Of a stretch of 64,000 bases of DNA, positions 29,346 through 40,335 are shown one piece after another (the stretch's first letter is position 1; each line of letters begins with the position of its first letter). Below the pieces are notes generated by a model. That model made no database searches and was not told the origin of the DNA. It saw only the letters and a program-made list of their open reading frames with translations. The DNA comes from Agelas oroides (lineage: Eukaryota > Porifera > Demospongiae > Agelasida > Agelasidae). The stretch spans positions 22,919,202 through 22,983,201 of the forward strand of contig OX422183.1 in the NCBI GenBank assembly GCA_949130485.1. Direction: 5' to 3'. A program made the translations under genes and the position numbers.

Positions 29346-29722
29346 GAGTCAGCACTTCTGTGGGCATGTTGGCCATTTATAAGTCTTCTATAATCTTAGC
29401 AACCACCTAGCAACAGGCTATAAATGGACATACCTTTAACAGATATCCACGCGAGTGGTCAAGCTATTTTTATACACTACCAATGGTAACTACCCACTGG
29501 TGCTTGCTAAATTTACTTGTCAAAAGTCACTTCAAACTCTCAGTTATTCTTCTATAGGAAAATGTATTGCAACATATATACGAGTGGTCCAGGCATTTTT
29601 GCACAAGATACATCAAGTAAAACCCATCAGTGCCATTAGTTTTATAGCGAAGCTTCAAAGGTCACTTGAACCGAATTTCGCCCAATTTTTGGTCTGAGAT
29701 ATAACTACACAAAATGACATTT

Positions 29723-29910
29723 TACTCCTCCCATGGAGGGGAAGTTTTATGTGGGTAGTGACACAACCTTTTCCCTCCTATGGAGGGGAAATTTTGTGTG
29801 GGGGACACAAAATTTCCCCTCTGTAACTGGAGAGGGGAAATTTTATGTGGTCTCCATACATAAAATTACCCCTCCATAGTTATGGTGGGGAAACTTTGTG
29901 TGCCCCCCCC
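29723..29910. repeat. Array of inverted GGAGGGGAAATTTTATGTGG motifs
   Basis: The motif occurs about six times in alternating orientation within 190 bp (GGAGGGGAAGTTTTATGTGG, GGAGGGGAAATTTTGTGTGG, CACAAAATTTCCCCTC, AGGGGAAATTTTATGTGG, CATAAAATTACCCCTCC, GGTGGGGAAACTTTGTGTG), ending in a C-run. It resembles in style the CCTAGGA/GTCCCCC array at 21.8 kb. No coding content. Confidence 0.8.
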
Positions 29911-31411
29911 ACCCCGTAAGGCACATGCACTTTAGCGTCAAAGCCTACTGCGAAGGGATGACATTAAAGACACCAGTACAGCGAAGGAACTGCGTAATTA
30001 TGACCAGTAGAATGTGTGATATGTGTCAAGATTTATACCCATTTCCTGTAACAAAATTAGCACATGTCCCATTTCATCATGAATGTGATTGATATGGATA
30101 ATATAGATTTTTAGGCAGTCCTCCGGCAGCTAACTGCATCAGGCTGATTTCTGTGACTGCCTGCTCTGACTGGAAGAGGGTGACTGCTTCGTATATTGGG
30201 GTGCGCCTTTCCAGGCAGCTTCCACACTTTGGAGTGCCATCCCTCAGTCTCTGATTGAATTCCATTGCTGCTAGTAGAATATAATCACCATCCAGAACTA
30301 TTATGCTCTGGTTTTTATGTATCTCAGATAGATATTAAGTTCTAGCACAACAGATTTGAAATTGGTGCACCTTCGATTTTTTCGTAGTGAGCCCTAGTGT
30401 AGTTTCGCTCAATTCACTCTGGTCTCTTCAAGCTGGAAAGTACACCATCATCAAAACTCTTTAACTTCAACTGAACTAACAGCAGCCATTTTGGATTCCA
30501 GCGGCAAAGGACAAAGGTGCTTTTACAAATCCATTCTTTAGTAATTATGTAATAATGAATAATGGTCTGCCGCCCGCATGCAATATTTATAGCTGCTGGA
30601 CGATAAACTGTGAATCCAATTTGCCTGGCCTTAATTTGTTCATTGTGTTTATAAGATGAAGTTTTGTATTAGCCAACCCACGATCGCATAGAGCATTGCC
30701 CCTTTCTGCTTTCTTGATGGACGTAGCCTAAACTTGTTACCACGAAATAAGTAGGGATTTATCCTTGAGATCTGTTGCATGGGCTTTCCTCTTTGGCTCA
30801 GTAGGCGCAGTTCATGCTCACGGTGTCGCAACCAAAGGGCATTCACATAACTAGCACTAGCAGTACCTCACTTTTATTTTCCATGCAGTCATGTTGTCAG
30901 CCAGTATCCAAGGGCACTTACTCTCAGCATACACAGCTGCAGTCACACAACTCAGGACAAGCAGACTCAGTAGAGATAAAGCACCCTGACACATCGTTCT
31001 CCTATAAGTCATCAAACCGTACGTAAAGTTTTCACTGTGCTCCTGCAGATCCAAAATGGTATAGAAATTGTGATAAATGGCTACTGAGCTGGCGGCTGCT
31101 AATGACAGTGTGATGTCATCATGTAGCTTTTAGTATTTGCAATTGTGCTTGGCCTCATGGGACCTTTGGTTAGATATTCATAATTGGGGCGAACACAACT
31201 GAGCACCTTATGACAATTGAATTGCATTGAGTTTGTGTGTAACACTCCTTGAACACTGACACTGGCTACATATCCACACACCTTCCATACAAGGAGTACA
31301 AACTTACACCATCTTAGCCAAAGTTTGTGCGAGGTAACACACTGAAAATCACTTTATACTGATTACAGTGGAACTCTGCTTAACGGACACCCCCTCGGAA
31401 TCTCGTTATGT
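29911..31411. other. No gene recognised; right flank of foldback region 1
   Basis: Anonymous apart from the inverted match at 30600-30645. Short open frames on both strands have no domain signature. Confidence 0.4.
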
Positions 31412-31510
31412 ACAGACATAGCTCATGAGAAAAAAATTACGGGTTTACCCCAAATTTGGGTTTTAACACGAAATTTAACTCCACCAAATTTCTGCATACA
31501 AGCATACACC

Positions 31511-31620
31511 AGAGAGTATGCAGCACATCAAGGGAAAAGAAAACTAGTAAGCATGGTATCAGTATGATATAATAAGTAGTCAGTATTTGAGTGATGGAGA
31601 AGGGATGTATTTCTGACAGC
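31511..31620 (+). repeat. AGCATATCAAGG motif, copy E (+)
   Basis: AGAGAGTATGCAGCACATCA, GTAAGCATGGTATCAGTATG, AAGTAGTCAGTATTTGAGTG, ATGGAGAAGGGATGTATTTC. Confidence 0.8.
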
Positions 31621-31636
31621 TTTGTGGAGCAGCTTT

Positions 31637-31732
31637 CATAGGTAAATTTCTTAGTCTCAAGCAAAACTGTATCTTCCATCTCAAGCAAAACTGTATCTTC
31701 CATCTCAAGCAAAACGGTATTTTCCATCCGTG
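31637..31732. repeat. 21-bp tandem repeat TCTTCCATCTCAAGCAAAACT
   Basis: About three to four copies of CTCAAGCAAAACTGTATCTTCCAT; it only makes short frames such as LEMEDTV on the minus strand. Confidence 0.8.
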
Positions 31733-32120
31733 GCTGTCGTGTTTGGTGCACACCTAATCACTGTACACAGCTGTGTGTATTTGTGAGCTAGATACCTGCG
31801 AGACTACAATCTATCTATGCATCCAAGGGTCCAACTTGGTTGAAATCTGTACCGCACTGTATGTTGAAATTGAGCTTAAAATTGATGATTGAACTTTCCT
31901 AATGGCAATCAATGGCCAAGGTGATTCACTAATAGTCAAACCCTAAACAACTAATCAATGTATTATGTGTATGTCTGTTCAGTGTGTTCATGGGACACGG
32001 AGAGCCTGGGAATGAGGCTATGTCCACGGCCTATCTTCATTTTTGACGTCTGTTTATGTCTATGTACTATTTGTGAATGTGACAAATGAGCAGAAATGAT
32101 AAGAATGTTTATCCTTCTGA

Positions 32121-32166
32121 GCTTCACTCAAACTATTCTTGAAATGTATTATCTTCTCCATTGACA
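32121..32166 (-). repeat. AGCATATCAAGG motif, copy F (-), partial
   Basis: The reverse complement TGTCAATGGAGAAGATAATA, ATTTCAAGAATAGTTTGAGTG matches the 3' half of copies B and C. Confidence 0.6.
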
Positions 32167-32593
32167 TACTCAAACTATTTCACCACATTCGCTACATTCT
32201 CAATCCACATGTCAAACAAAAGTATCATTGTACTAGCTAGCCCACTTGCATACACACACTGCAAGCCCAAGTGGGAGCAAAGTGTAAATACAAGGCTATT
32301 AAACACTTCTCCAACTCATTTCCAGTGTACAGGCTACCTGCACATACAAAGGTTGATACAGACACCCTCTCAGATAGTCCCATAATCGTTTTCGATACTG
32401 TTGTACCTTGCATTAGATTATATTCAACCCAATGCCTTAGGCCAAGTTTTTAGGGACCAACATTGCCCAGAGCTTGTAGTACGTGGCTATACTACACAAT
32501 GACTGATAAACTTAGCACTCTTCCAGAGCACCTCCCCTCTTACTATTAACAGCAATAGTAAATGCACACAAGAATAATTGAGGTTGACACATG

Positions 32594-32680
32594 GTTTGAG
32601 AACACAGCATATCAAGTGGAATCAAGTAAGCATGTAAGCAGTCAGTACACGTAAGTGGAGAAGATATTCATTCGAAGGAT
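32594..32680 (+). repeat. AGCATATCAAGG motif, copy G (+)
   Basis: TTTGAGAACACAGCATATCA, AGTGGAATCAAGTAAGCATG, GCAGTCAGTACACGTAAGTG, GAGAAGATATTCATT. Confidence 0.75.
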
Positions 32681-32689
32681 ACCTCTGTG

Positions 32690-34499
32690 CATAGTTCACA
32701 CATGGTGTACAGAGCTTAGCCTTTGTTCACAAGCCTTTGTTCACAAGCCTTTGTCACCTCCAGTATTTGGCTATTTCTAGTATGCAAATACGGAGGTACG
32801 GGGAAGGTCTGAGAAATCTAGTCACGTGCAGTGATGTCAGGAGAATCAGAAGGAAGACACATGGGAGCCACTGTCTAACTGTACTAATTCCCAGTCGAAC
32901 CGCAACCATACCGTATTACGTTTAAAATGAGAGATTTATTTTCGCATTGCTTCTGCGTTTTATAAAAAGAATGGTGTTTCATCAATTCGCACATCACAAC
33001 AAAACCTCCTTTAGCTCCTTCCCAGATTATTTTTCAACTCCTTCGACATGGCACACTGCTACTTTATTTAATATAGAGTACTGGTATGCTCAAAAAGGCA
33101 ACCAAATCTGTAAAAACATAGTAGCAAATTATAGCCGAAGCTAAACGGTACCAAAACGACAGCCTTCACTAACTGTCTGCACACTTCCGTTTCTGTGCAC
33201 TTTGGCGGTCATGTTACCCACAACCGACAGCTGCAAAGGTGGCTGTGTCTAGCCGTGCCATGAATGATTTTGTCCCGCAAACCTCTATGTAGAAATACCA
33301 CACAACAGTAAGGAGCAATATTATTGCATGCAAGTTGAATTATTAATGAATAACACACTGAGAAATGCAAAATTTGCCTATACAGACAGAGCAATGAAGT
33401 CTTGGATCTTGACATTGAGCTCGCCAAGTACCAGTATGCCACCAATAATATTGTAGACATCATCTGCACAACCTTCAGCACAGTGACGCTCACAGTACTT
33501 CTAACTCGACTATGCTATAGTACTGAATGTACTGTGTATATGCTGTGAAGATCGTGTTCTAGCTCCACTTTGCCCCTAGTTGTGCGGTAAATCAAAGATG
33601 GCTCAGAATTGTACTTTTGTCTTGTAAGCGGACGTAATCTCTACCGCCGTATGCAGCACCAGCAGGTACAGCGACACCATGAACTTATACTTAGCAGCTC
33701 TCACAACAAGATGTGTAAGTATCATCTCGATCCAAGTTTGCTACTACGAAATACAGTGCTTGCAAGTTGGCTGTGTGTGGAGCTCATTACGTATTCATCC
33801 AGGATTTGATGACGTCACACAGTTACGCTGGTGGAACAAATTTCGAGGTCTGCGTGTAGACTGTATACAGACAATAAAGTAATATTTTTACTCTGCAAGC
33901 TGCTTGTCAGCACGAGCAGTGTGGGTGAAGACGGCTACAAGATGATGCTTGGGAGCTAAACATACATTTTGCATAGTCTGCTGTATTTTTTGTACCAGGT
34001 GGAAAAATGGGTCTAGTAAATTGCCTATTCCATTTTTGTTCAACCATGCAGGAATGTTGGCGCATTGTTCATTTCTACTTGAAATCATTGAAGATAGCAT
34101 TGCACACTGTGTGTCAATGATCTACTGGTGACATGTGCGCTGATCGAACAATTCTAACTGCCTCCTGTAGACTAGGTTATTCAATCTTTCAAAAGGAGCA
34201 AGGGTAGGCTGTTTGCAAAGATATTTTTGAACTCACAATCCAATTTATGTGACGTAACAGCCAAAAAGGTACAGGCAGTTTACTAGACTATTTTCTCAAT
34301 TGGTAAAAAAAAGAAGAGAAAACATGTTGTAAACCATCCTTACTAGATTCTTTGAAAGAAATAACCCCTGAAGGCAGCACCGGCAACAGAATCTAGAAGA
34401 ATCGGGACATTTAAACATTGCATGGCCTCATCATGGAGGCCAAGATACTATCATTTGTAACTATGATGATTCACAGATACGACTGCTTCACATATTTGG
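32690..34499. other. No gene recognised
   Basis: Interior of foldback element 2. Several 60-95-residue open frames occur on both strands, but none shows a domain, splice-flanked exon or conserved repeat. Confidence 0.4.
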
Positions 34500-34544
34500 C
34501 CATCAGGGGGTGGTTACTTATAAGTCCCATGTAGAAGCGTTTGT

Positions 34545-35065
34545 GACCAGGATCAAGATTGAATCAAGCGATCAAAGCCCTTTTTGAGAGCCGATCAAGG
34601 GATCAAGGTAACCTCTGAATTGCAAAAATCAATGAATCAAGAATGCAGGACTGCAATTTGACCTTTGATCTATTGAAAATCAAGCAAGCAAGAGCGTCAC
34701 AGGGAATGATCAAGCAATCCAGTGCACATTTTTTGCCGATCAAAGTTCTTGATCTTGGTCGCAAACACTTCAACACGTTACACAAAAGTGACTACTCATT
34801 GGTCATGGGCTGGCAAGGCATGTCACTTACATGTTGCCTGTATTTGCAACCAGGATCAAAATGGAATCAAGCAATCAATGTCCTTTTTAAGTTCCGATTA
34901 AGAGATCAAGGTGACCAGTGAACTGCAAAAATTAAGGGATCAATGATACAAAGAAGGCACAGCTGTCATTGTGTCCTCTAAACTGCCGAAAATCAAGTGA
35001 TCATGAGCAAGTGATCAAGTGCAATTTTTGCTTATCAAAATCTTGATCCTGGTTGCCAAATGCTT
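34545..35065. repeat. ~300-bp tandem duplication rich in GATCAAG
   Basis: Unit 1 (34545-34770) and unit 2 (34850-35065) share ACCAGGATCAA.ATTGAATCA, AGC.ATCAA.G.CCTTTTT, CGAT.AAG.GATCAAGGT.AC and TCTTGATC.TGGT.GC. Each unit is an imperfect inverted repeat, ACCAGGATCAAGA at one end and TCTTGATCCTGGT at the other, with many internal GATCAAG words. Confidence 0.75.
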
Positions 35066-35574
35066 CAACAAGCAACATTTAAGTGACTACCCCTTGTGTG
35101 GTTCCATTGCAGTCAAATAAGTGAGAGACCACCGAGTAGGTAGGGTTGAAACTATGACCTGTAACAGTCAACATTATCCACTCTTAACATACCCTCAACT
35201 GACAACTCTGGTATAGCAGTCTAGAAGCAGCTGCCGCGCCCTTTTCTTTCAAGTGGTTCACGTGCTGCAAAAGGCGGCCATTTTGTAGAAAAACGCCCAC
35301 TTCCGCGAAATGAAATCGCGACGTAAACGGTTGCGGTTCGACTGTTCCCAATTGTGAATTGATCAGTCCACCAGACACAGGAACAGTGCTCACTTGCGGT
35401 GTACAATGGGTTTGCCATGCAATTAATAAATCATCTTATATATGTGTCTTTTCTACCCCAAAGAACCGGCATATTCAGGCCTCCATACTTATAAAAATTA
35501 TCTAGCATATGCATGCTGTATTAAGGCTGCTCTGAGATGATACAGTCTACAGTGTATGTCCCCATACAGAGCTG

Positions 35575-35700
35575 CCAGAAATACATCCCTATTCCATCAC
35601 TCAAATACTGACTACTTATTATATCGTACTGATACCATGCATGCTTACTAAGTTACTAGTTCTCTTTTCCCTTGATGTGCTCGATGCTCGTATGCAGAAA
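35575..35700 (-). repeat. AGCATATCAAGG motif, copy H (-)
   Basis: Inverse partner of copy E; the reverse complement reads GCACATCAAGGGAAAAGAGA, AAGCATGCATGGTATCAGTA, AAGTAGTCAGTATTTGAGTG. Confidence 0.8.
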
Positions 35701-35805
35701 TTCGGTGAAGTTAAATTTCGCAAAGACAGGGTTAAAAATCAAATTTGGGGTAAACCCGTAATTTTTTTCTCATGAGCTATGTCTGTGCTAGCCTCGTTCC
35801 TTATT

Positions 35806-36075
35806 CCCCCCTCAACAGCGGACTTGCGTAGCGTACATGAACACGCCCAATCACTTCATTTACGACTGTCTTGATCAGTTTAACAAGAATTACTCTTTAC
35901 AATAGGCAAGAGCTTAAAAAACAATAAGAAACTTAAGGGACTACTTTTAGCGGTCACGGAATCGTTTATTCAGGTTGCATACCGCGGTAAGCATTCCGCC
36001 GTAATTGCCGTAATTGCCGTAGTAACACGCCCTGCCTACTTCCCGCCTCTCTGATATTCGCTTGGACGGCTTCGA
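35806..36075. repeat. Interspersed repeat shared with 57480-57770
   Basis: Collinear blocks: GCG.AGCGTA, ACACGCCCAATCAC, GA.GTTT.ACAAG, GAGCTTAAAAA.AA, ...CGCATTCCGC, and AGCAACGCG.CCT-type ends. Both copies are GC-richer than their surroundings. Likely an old transposon; no coding frame. Confidence 0.6.
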
Positions 36076-36518
36076 AAACCAGGGGACGTAAACACGTATG
36101 CGTATTTGATTCTTAGAATAGTCGTCATCCTTTTAGCTATTGCAACATATTTGTATAAATGGGGGAAACCAACTTTAATAATTCAAGCAGTCAAAAGCAC
36201 AAAGACTGAGTGTGACAATTTATGACAATAAGTGACCCTAGGGTTGCATACAGCAGTGGACATTCCCGACACAATAATGTACTCTATGTGTCTGTGGGTA
36301 TCAAGTAACACAATGAATATGAAAAATGAGTATACCAGACACAATGAATATGGCTGAGTTCCCATTTGTGCGGCAATAACAAGCACTAACAAAACTATAA
36401 AACTTCACACTGTCTTACACATCTTAACCACACAGGAAATGCACCTCACAGCTTACAAAGTAATCATGAAAATAAGTACATTTTTAAGCATACTAGCCAC
36501 ATATTCACAGTACAGTGC

Positions 36519-36935
36519 ATATGCCTGTTTTCTCCTATATAGAACTGAAACAGAGGAGGTCGGACACGGTTGAACTTTACTAATTAAAATGGCTGAGGTC
36601 ACACTAATTGATCTTGGATGTTGCAAGATAGAAAGCTTTTTAGCTTTTTCTATGACCGGCCCCAGCCTTGATTTGAAAACGGGCCCCACCTCAGTAGAAG
36701 TCGAGAGAGCTAATCTGTTGAGATACGAAAAATCAATTAGTGTGACCTCGGCCATTTTAATTAGTAAAGTTCAACCGTGTCCAACCTCCTCTGGAACTGA
36801 AAAGTAGATGAAATCACCCAAATTTGGATGATTTGTACCATTTCAATTCGGATGATTATGTAAATCATCCAAAAGTGATGCTTTTTACAATCCAAATCTG
36901 GATGATTCTGAATGTGTCATCCACCTGTTTTTGAA
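36519..36935. repeat. Left arm of an inverted repeat with CATCCAAATTTGGATG motifs
   Basis: 36519-36547 (ATGCCTGTTTTCTCCTATAT, AGAACTG) and 36803-36885 (GGATGATTTGTA, CGGATGATTATGTA, TCCAAAAGTG) match, inverted, the segment 40145-40252. The 243-bp MITE at 36551-36793 interrupts this arm. Palindromic TCATCC / GGATGA words recur five or more times in each arm. Confidence 0.7.
36551..36793. mobile_element. 243-bp MITE, 60-bp TIR, 9-bp target duplication
   Basis: TIR CAGAGGAGGTCGGACACGGT, continuing TGAACTTTACTAATTAAAAT and GGC.GAGGTCACACTAATTGAT, is inverted at the right end with three or four mismatches. GAACTGAAA flanks it at 36542-36550 and 36794-36802. A 9-bp duplication with long TIRs marks a Mutator-like (MULE) derivative. 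The interior has no gene. Confidence 0.92.
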
Positions 36936-38543
36936 AGTCCTCCATGCTTAGGGATGAGTCTATTATGCTTTTTACACCTCCTATTATGCTTTTAAGCAAT
37001 TCTCAAGAAATGTACCGATTATGCTGAAGAAAGTGCCCATTATGCTCGTTTGTTTCTCAACAAAATGCCCTTTTCTCACAATTACAACCACGTTAGCCGT
37101 GATCTTACGCTTTCGCACGAAGTCAGAAGGCCTAGGCGATTTTAGCTTGCTCAATAATGAAACGACTCGAATGTCAACTTCTTGGCCGGGCTCCTGGGAA
37201 TCCTCTGGCTCGCTTCCGGAGCTGTCGACAACTGCTGGGCCACTACTACTAGCGTGTCCAAAGAAAAAAACAAAATTTCGCAATCGAGAAAAGTTATTAA
37301 TACAGGCTTAAAGAGCAGCCTTAGAGCAATTGAACGATATGCATATTGCCTGGGTTACCTATATTTGACCCCAAGATATGGCTTTCTGAAGTCAAATGGT
37401 ACCGTACCCACTTTTTACAACAAATTTCAATGGAGAGGGTGGCACCGCGCAACATCATTTAAAGATCAAGTACATACAACACCTCATCCAGTTTTAAATT
37501 TTCTGGGGATCTAAATCAGTCCTGTGCTATGATATCCTAGCCTTTTTTGGAGCACAACAGCTCACAGCAGTGGTATCAGTGCATATTATGGTAGATGTTT
37601 AAAGTTTGTTTCTTTCAAGAGCTGTCTATGGGGATGACTCTGATGATGAAAATGACGTTTGTTTTGGCTAATAAGTCTAAGTGTAGCTACCAGTGAGTCC
37701 CCAAACCTCCAGACAGTAGTCACCAACATGCATGGTCATCATAATCTACACCTTAGTGCCTTGAGTCTCTAGGAAGGGCAGTACGGCTTGTCCACCTATT
37801 CCCTTCAACCCAGTCACTGGTCATTCACCATCACATTCTTGTTTGCGCATCTCTTAATAGTCCATCTTCTTTGCAACTGCAAACACTCCCTTCTCTCCTT
37901 CATCATTCTGTGGGCCCACTTTATCTCCCAGCAGCTACAGTTGTGGATTTCATACACTCTTTAGCTCTATTATACATGAACAGACTCGTTGCCACACACA
38001 CAAGCCTATGCAGTTCTTAGGTCAGTACACAGCCTCCACCACTCAGGTATCAGGAGTGGAATGTTTATTTCTGAGATCAGCTGAGGTCCTTTGGTAATCC
38101 TAATGGGAATAAAGTAAGTTTCAGCAGAAAATGACTGTACTGGAGTGACACTCGCAATGTCCTGAGCTTTTGCTGGTTGCCACAGTAGTGTGACTGTTTT
38201 GACGGCAAATACAACCCCAAAAAATTGATATCTGCACCTTAAGAAACCTATTTCCCATGGTAAAAGTTGCATATACCTTAGAAGTCCAGTGAAATTTGTA
38301 AAAAGCGGCTAAAACACCAAAAAAAAAGGTAGCATTTTTAAAAAATGATTGTTCTTACCAGCAGAATTGAAAAGAAGAACGAAAGCGCTTCAATTTGATG
38401 TGCGTTGCAAGGCTATAGTATTGGCCGAAATTTCGACTGTGGGTGCGGGTTTTTGCAAGACACATACAACGGTGCCGCATTCAATATAGCACTTCCGCTC
38501 CAAAAAGGGTTACGCAATTTTTCACTGTTATGAATATCATTTG
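36936..38543. other. No gene recognised; ATTATGC-motif element fragments
   Basis: 36955-37060 and 38690-38760 carry repeated ATTATGC/ATTATTC words, also seen in the 58.7-59.1 kb MITE. An open frame at 37021-37311 is open on both strands and has no recognisable domain. Confidence 0.35.
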
Positions 38544-38547
38544 GACT

Positions 38548-38581
38548 CGCTACTACTACTACTACTACTAGTAGTAGTACT
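38548..38581. repeat. (CTA)n/(GTA)n microsatellite palindrome
   Basis: CTACTACTACTACTACTA is followed directly by GTAGTAGTAC, so the run is self-complementary. Confidence 0.9.
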
Positions 38582-39268
38582 AGTACTGGGCCCGCTATCT
38601 ATGCTGCTGCTCGGATCTGCAGTCGACGACTCGGCATTTGACGAGCACTACACGTGCATTATTCCCGTAAAACTGCCCGATTATTCCCGAATTATGCTTT
38701 ATGCTTTTGCGGACCGATTATTCCGGAAATTATGCCGGCATATTAGACGCATCTCTATCCATGCCATGCTGCTTCAAAACTGAATATATATTACATACAA
38801 ACAACAACACATTCAAACACAATTATTAAACTTAGCCTCAAAACAATAATTAATGTACGATGTGCTACAAGTATAGTTATGAAAAGAAAGTTGTTCACTT
38901 GGGGTGCCATCTTGGCCTTGGTAGTGCCAATGGTGTGTGGTTGTATGGGTCATATCGCTGCTTGGGCCTATGTAAATGTTGATAGCTTGCAATGGGCATC
39001 AAGGAGTTATAGGTGTTGAATGCCCTCTAGGACAATAGGGTTGTTCTGGGATGAGATGGTGGCTTGTAGTGAGAGGATTCCTTGAGGTTAGAGGGGTAGA
39101 AGAATGTCTTGGGTAAAGGGATGCAAGAATATCCCGAGGTGCGTGGGCTTTTTTTCGATCGTCATTGGGATGGTCCTGAACTGTTCTTGTTTGTCCTCAA
39201 GCTCGAGATTAAGAATGATGCATGTCTTTCAGTGGCTTCTCAGTTGGCTCCTGTAGAGCAAGGTTATA
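38582..39268. other. No gene recognised
   Basis: Apart from the ATTATGC words noted above, this is anonymous DNA with only short frames. Confidence 0.35.
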
Positions 39269-39381
39269 TGTTACCAACTTGAGCTAGGAAAATAGCTCGC
39301 TGACGTTTTGACTGGATGCTCCACTCATCATCAGGGTACCAGTAACATTGGAAAGTTTTTTCCGAGCTCAAGTTGGTAACA
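39269..39381. mobile_element. Short TIR element TGTTACCAACTTGAGCT
   Basis: Left TGTTACCAACTTGAGCT is inverted at 39364-39381 (GAGCTCAAGTTGGTAACA). The interior ACGTTTTGACTGGATGCTCC, then ACTCATCATCAGG resembles termini of widespread invertebrate MITEs. Confidence 0.65.
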
Positions 39382-39389
39382 GATGACCT

Positions 39390-40022
39390 TCCAGTGCCGT
39401 ACCTAGCATAGGGGCAGGGGGGCAGTTGCCCCCCCAGAGAACTTGAGTTAATTAATTCCGCACTTACTGACCGTGCTTACCGATGGCTGTGTTACTGTTC
39501 GCTAGTCTCGCAAGCCAGACCCACCAACCTATACTGAAAGCTATCCGCGCTGTGGTTGATTGGGTCTAAGCTAGCTGGAGCCTAGTGGTGACTATGCAGT
39601 GGCTTTCAAATCATACGACCATAGATGATATACATCCGTACTATATCATCTATGACACGACCAGTCAGCTATGCGTGCAAGGGTTGTCTTGGTTGTCTTG
39701 TGCATGCATACCAGTACTATGGTATAGGCATAGATAATAGACCTATAGACCCTAGCTGATGGAGATGGTTTCCAGTGTTCCAGTAGCTCAGCAAGCAATG
39801 ATGAATTATGATGATGAGCCTCTTCTCAAGAAGCTGTGTGTGCTTCTCTGTGTGCCTCAGAATGCACCAGAATGTGCCTCAGAACACCTAAAATTACCAA
39901 AATTTCCGGGGGGAGCATGCCCCCAGACCCCCCTAGAGTGAATGACTGCAGGGCGGCCATGTTCTCTACTCAGCTAATGACATTGCCCCCCCAAATGGAA
40001 AAAGTTATGGACGGCCCTGCCT
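39390..40022. mobile_element. hAT-like non-autonomous element
   Basis: Left end CAGTGCCGTACCTAGCATAG, then GGGGCAGGGGGGCAGTTGCC; the right end in reverse complement is CAGGGCCGTCCATAACTTTT, then CCATTTGGGGGGGC. CAG.GCCGT.C.TA ends with G/C-rich subterminal runs are typical of hAT MITEs. The inside contains TTTCCGGGGGGAGCATGCCC-type sequence and no gene. Confidence 0.55.
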
Positions 40023-40144
40023 TCCTCTTCATGATGTATGTCTCTGGATTTTCTCCATATATGCATCATAGCATTGCTGGATGATTTGTTGCAACTCTGC
40101 ACTCATTTGAGATCAGGAACGATGTAGCAATATCCACGTTGTAC

Positions 40145-40335
40145 ATACCATCCACTTTTGGAAGATACATAACCATCCAAATATGAATGATACAAAACAC
40201 AAATTCTGAAATTACAAATCATCCAGTTCGATACAGGAGAAAACAGGCATATATCATCCAAATTTGGATCATGATATTTTGCAACATGGACCATATTTTG
40301 AAGATTTGTTTGGATCACAAATCATCCATTTTTGG
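40145..40335. repeat. Right arm of the CATCCAAATTTGGATG inverted repeat
   Basis: Inverse of 36519-36885 without the MITE; contains CATCCAAATTTGGATCATGA and other TCATCC words. Confidence 0.7.

Larger units (their letters stand above)
25335..30645. mobile_element. Large nested foldback region 1
   Basis: Several collinear inverted matches pair the two halves. 25335-25375 (TTAGGCCAGGCAAAGTGGAT, TCACAGTTTATTGTCC) pairs with 30600-30645; 25890-25920 (TTGCTAGGTGGTTG) with 29395-29425; 26020-26180 with 28910-29082; and 26410-26710 with 28590-28870. Between them lie a gene fragment, four copies of a ~100-bp motif and small repeats. This could be one large foldback element or an inverted pair of related elements with later insertions. 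I saw no transposase of its own. Confidence 0.6.
31412..35786. mobile_element. Large foldback element 2 (4.4 kb)
   Basis: The left arm 31412-31640 begins ACAGACATAGCTCATGAGAA and continues AAAAATTACGGGTTTACCCC. It is inverted at 35566-35786 with high identity (GGGGTAAACCCGTAATTTTT, TTCTCATGAGCTATGTCTGT). Inside are motif copies E-H, a GATCAAG tandem duplication and anonymous DNA. No transposase was found. Its internal motif order (+,-,+,-) is the same as in foldback region 1. Confidence 0.75.
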
